Below are positions 62,207-64,000 of a DNA stretch of 64,000 nucleotides, in pieces (positions within the stretch are counted from its first letter, which is position 1; each line of letters opens with the position of its first letter). The notes below the pieces were generated by a model. It made no database searches. It was not told the DNA's origin and saw nothing but the letters and a program-made list of their open reading frames with translations. The position numbers were made by a program, and so were the translations under genes. This DNA is from Nitrospirales bacterium (GTDB taxonomy: Bacteria; Nitrospirota; Nitrospiria; Nitrospirales; UBA8639). The stretch covers positions 186,001 to 250,000 of the forward strand of contig JAJDBM010000058.1 of the NCBI GenBank assembly GCA_029261355.1, read 5' to 3'.

Positions 62207-63346
62207 ATGCATATTCTTTTTGTTGCTCCTCAGCCATTTTTTGAAGATCGAGGTACCCCGCTAGCCATCCGACAAGTGCTCCAGGCACTGAGTGAAAGTG
62301 GATGGAAGGTTGATCTCCTAACATACCCCATGGGCCATGAACTCACATTGCCAGGATTGCTTACTATTCGAGTAGGGAAATTCATCCCTATAGTGCATGT
62401 TCCAATTGGGTTCTCTTTTCAGAAAATTTTGCTTGATATCGTTTTAAGCATAAAAATGTGGAGTCTGCTTAAACAAAATACTTACGACTGCATCCATGCT
62501 GTCGAAGAGATGGCGTACCCTGCCACAATTCTCGCCAATTGGAGGAAAGTTCCTGTTATTTGCGACATGCATTCTAGCATTCCAGAGCAGATGAAAAAAT
62601 ATTTACTCTGTCGAACGATCGTAGTAAACCGCATCTTGCGTTTATGTGAAAAATGGCTCATCCGTAATGCTAATGGCGTGGCTTGCAGTTCTGGGATGGT
62701 GCAATTGGTGCACACCATAGCCCCATCTGTTCCGTCGCATGCGTGGCTCTTTGCTGCTGAAGAGGTCAATGTCTCTGATGCAGTCTGCAAAGTATTACGC
62801 AGGCAACTTGGTATCTCTGATCGATCACGGGTTGTTTTGTACTGTGGTAACTTTGAATCCTACCAGGGGTTGTCCATGTTGGCAGAGGCTCAGTCTTATG
62901 TGTTTCGAAAATTTCCTGATGTGGTGTTTCTTTTTGTTGGGGCCACGAATGCGACTCACGAATTTCAAGATAGTAAGGGTATTATTGTGGTACCTCGACA
63001 ACCACAATCAGAAATTCCTCGTTATCTTGCAATGGCAGATGTGCTCGTCTCTCCGAGGGAAAAATGCAAAAATATTCCTCTTAAAGTTTTCGAATATATG
63101 GCTGCTGGTAAACCCATTGTGGCGACTGACTCCTCATCTCATAGGGCCATCCTTGATGACGATCGGGCAGTGCTTGTACAACCCTCAGCTCATGAACTTT
63201 CAAACGGTATTATTTCAATTCTCAAGAACCCTCATGAAGCTAAGCGCCTGGGGAGTATCGCTCAAAGTTACGCCAGGCAAAATTTCAACTGGATTGAATT
63301 TAAAACGACGGTTTTGAAATTTTATTCTCGCAGTGTAAACGAATGA
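62207..63346 (+). CDS. GT4-family glycosyltransferase
   Basis: A 379-residue GT-B enzyme. Begins with the N-terminal loop MHILFVAPQPFFEDRGTPLAI; YDCIHAVEEMAYPATILA (about 94-111) and VPVICDMHSSIPEQM follow. The donor half starts near VVLYCGNFESYQGLSMLAEA and carries the nucleotide-sugar motif ECKNIPLKVFEYMAAGKPIVATD-like segment (seen as KCKNIPLKVFEYMAAGKPIV, about 287-306). Typical of exopolysaccharide or lipopolysaccharide clusters; sugar and acceptor unknown. It opens the right-hand cluster, with the GT2 gene 305 bases downstream on the same strand. Confidence 0.88.
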   Translation: MHILFVAPQPFFEDRGTPLAIRQVLQALSESGWKVDLLTYPMGHELTLPGLLTIRVGKFIPIVHVPIGFSFQKILLDIVLSIKMWSLLKQNTYDCIHAVEEMAYPATILANWRKVPVICDMHSSIPEQMKKYLLCRTIVVNRILRLCEKWLIRNANGVACSSGMVQLVHTIAPSVPSHAWLFAAEEVNVSDAVCKVLRRQLGISDRSRVVLYCGNFESYQGLSMLAEAQSYVFRKFPDVVFLFVGATNATHEFQDSKGIIVVPRQPQSEIPRYLAMADVLVSPREKCKNIPLKVFEYMAAGKPIVATDSSSHRAILDDDRAVLVQPSAHELSNGIISILKNPHEAKRLGSIAQSYARQNFNWIEFKTTVLKFYSRSVNE

Positions 63347-63651
63347 ACTATCGTGGGAAAAATACATGACGCAAACGCTTCGGCGTGGCCATGGTTCTTG
63401 CAACGATAGCTATTTAGTAGGTTCACACCGAGACAGCCTCATTGCCGTTTCGATAGCTCTGAAAGCTAGGAGAAGACTAAGTGTTTGATGATAGACGGTC
63501 ATGTAAATTTGGATGCAAGCCATGATGTCATGTTTTGATCATCTCAATTTGTTTCAGGCCGGGAGTTTGTGGGGGCGGTGATAAGGGAGACTGAAAACAA
63601 CTCGATCGTGAATGTCATTGTATGCTTGAACAATGAAATGGGAATACTATC

Positions 63652-64000
63652 ATGATTCAGTCGACAATTCATTCGATGCGCGTAGATGAAAAGCTTTTCG
63701 ATGGAAATTTATTGAATCGTCATGTCACGTCTTCGCCCAAAGTCTCAGTTGTGATTCCAGCATATAACGAAGAACATAATATTGGGCAGGCTGTGAAAGC
63801 CATTTTTAGTCAGCATCGAAATGGGGTGGATATCGAAGTGATTGTCGTAGACGATGGATCGACAGATGATACGGTAGAGAAGGCACGTTCCGCTGGAGCA
63901 AAGGTTCTAGAATTAAATAAAGATGGAGGCCAGGGTAAACCTGGAGCCGTTCGAAATAAAGGTGCAAGAATTTCAACTGGTGATCCGATTATTTTCTTGG
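63652..64000 (+). CDS. GT2-family glycosyltransferase, cut by the window edge
   Basis: The first 116 codons of a GT-A glycosyltransferase. After about 30 polar residues the fold begins PKVSVVIPAYNEEHNIGQAV and includes EVIVVDDGSTDDTVEKA, the nucleotide-sugar-binding Asp pair of GT2 enzymes. GGQGKPGAVRNKGARISTGD follows, which leads to the DxD site beyond the edge. Product and acceptor cannot be told; context suggests surface polysaccharide synthesis with the GT4 gene upstream. Confidence 0.9.
   Translation, partial: MIQSTIHSMRVDEKLFDGNLLNRHVTSSPKVSVVIPAYNEEHNIGQAVKAIFSQHRNGVDIEVIVVDDGSTDDTVEKARSAGAKVLELNKDGGQGKPGAVRNKGARISTGDPIIFL

Noticed and set aside
1-64000. CRISPR arrays, tRNA and rRNA genes
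   Set aside because: No regularly spaced direct repeats and no tRNA T-loop plus acceptor-stem pattern were seen by eye; a covariance-model scan would be decisive.

Overview
The window is 64 kb of bacterial chromosome with roughly balanced base composition (judged by eye). It looks Gram-negative: there is a KdsC-type phosphatase, lipoproteins with lipoboxes, an AMIN-domain amidase and a relic of an RND outer-membrane channel. The mix of genes (class I FbaB-type aldolase, class I FBPase, GT4-type glycogen/maltose-1-phosphate synthase, TreY/TreZ, a PIN-TRAM/ispD/ispF/cysE run, a hydrazine-synthase-alpha-like secreted multiheme protein, secreted cupredoxin-like proteins) would fit a Nitrospirota-type organism. 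That assignment is inference; no rRNA or tRNA gene is visible to confirm it.

Layout. 0-8 kb: a decayed RND efflux outer-membrane gene, a self-cleaving XRE-S24 repressor with palindromic operators over its own promoter, a secreted cupredoxin-like protein, a YdcF/ElyC protein, small secreted and lipoproteins, and a MinD-like ATPase. 8-16.7 kb: housekeeping block for surface sugars and central carbon (kdsC-like, manC, manB, fbp), a PIN-TRAM membrane protein, isoprenoid genes ispD and ispF, cysE and a class I aldolase. 16.9-24.1 kb: accessory island with a dead DDE transposase, a DnaA-C-like remnant, a large secreted repeat/DNRLRE protein and a secreted beta-propeller diheme protein. 24.2-29.9 kb: truA, an N-acetylmuramoyl-alanine amidase, a YacP-type NYN nuclease, tatD, a PAP2 phosphatase and a CDF metal exporter.

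30-51.7 kb is a glycogen/trehalose region. A divergent promoter region separates lapA-like/glgC/treY plus two small membrane proteins (with a GT4 synthase further downstream) from glgB; then come treZ, glgX and malQ with a DHH phosphoesterase, a metalloprotease-like protein, a YtxH protein and an odd nucleotidyltransferase between them. Together these genes would make ADP-glucose (GlgC), polymerise it (GT4 synthase), branch it (GlgB), debranch and rearrange it (GlgX, MalQ) and convert glucan ends to trehalose (TreY then TreZ). No glycogen phosphorylase and no GlgE are in the window.

51.9-60 kb: a tight ion-transport run (MscS-like protein, a transporter-less MgtE paralogue, full MgtE, a CBS protein), a sodium/solute symporter, a polytopic membrane protein possibly related to cytochrome bd subunit I, and metF. 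60-64 kb: gene-poor sequence, then the start of a glycosyltransferase cluster that runs off the right edge.

No CRISPR array, intact insertion sequence or RNA gene was found. The best candidates for something undescribed are the secreted propeller-diheme/DNRLRE pair at 18.9-24.1 kb, the MgtE half-protein coupled to full MgtE, and the long inverted repeat between divergent genes at 7.8 kb.
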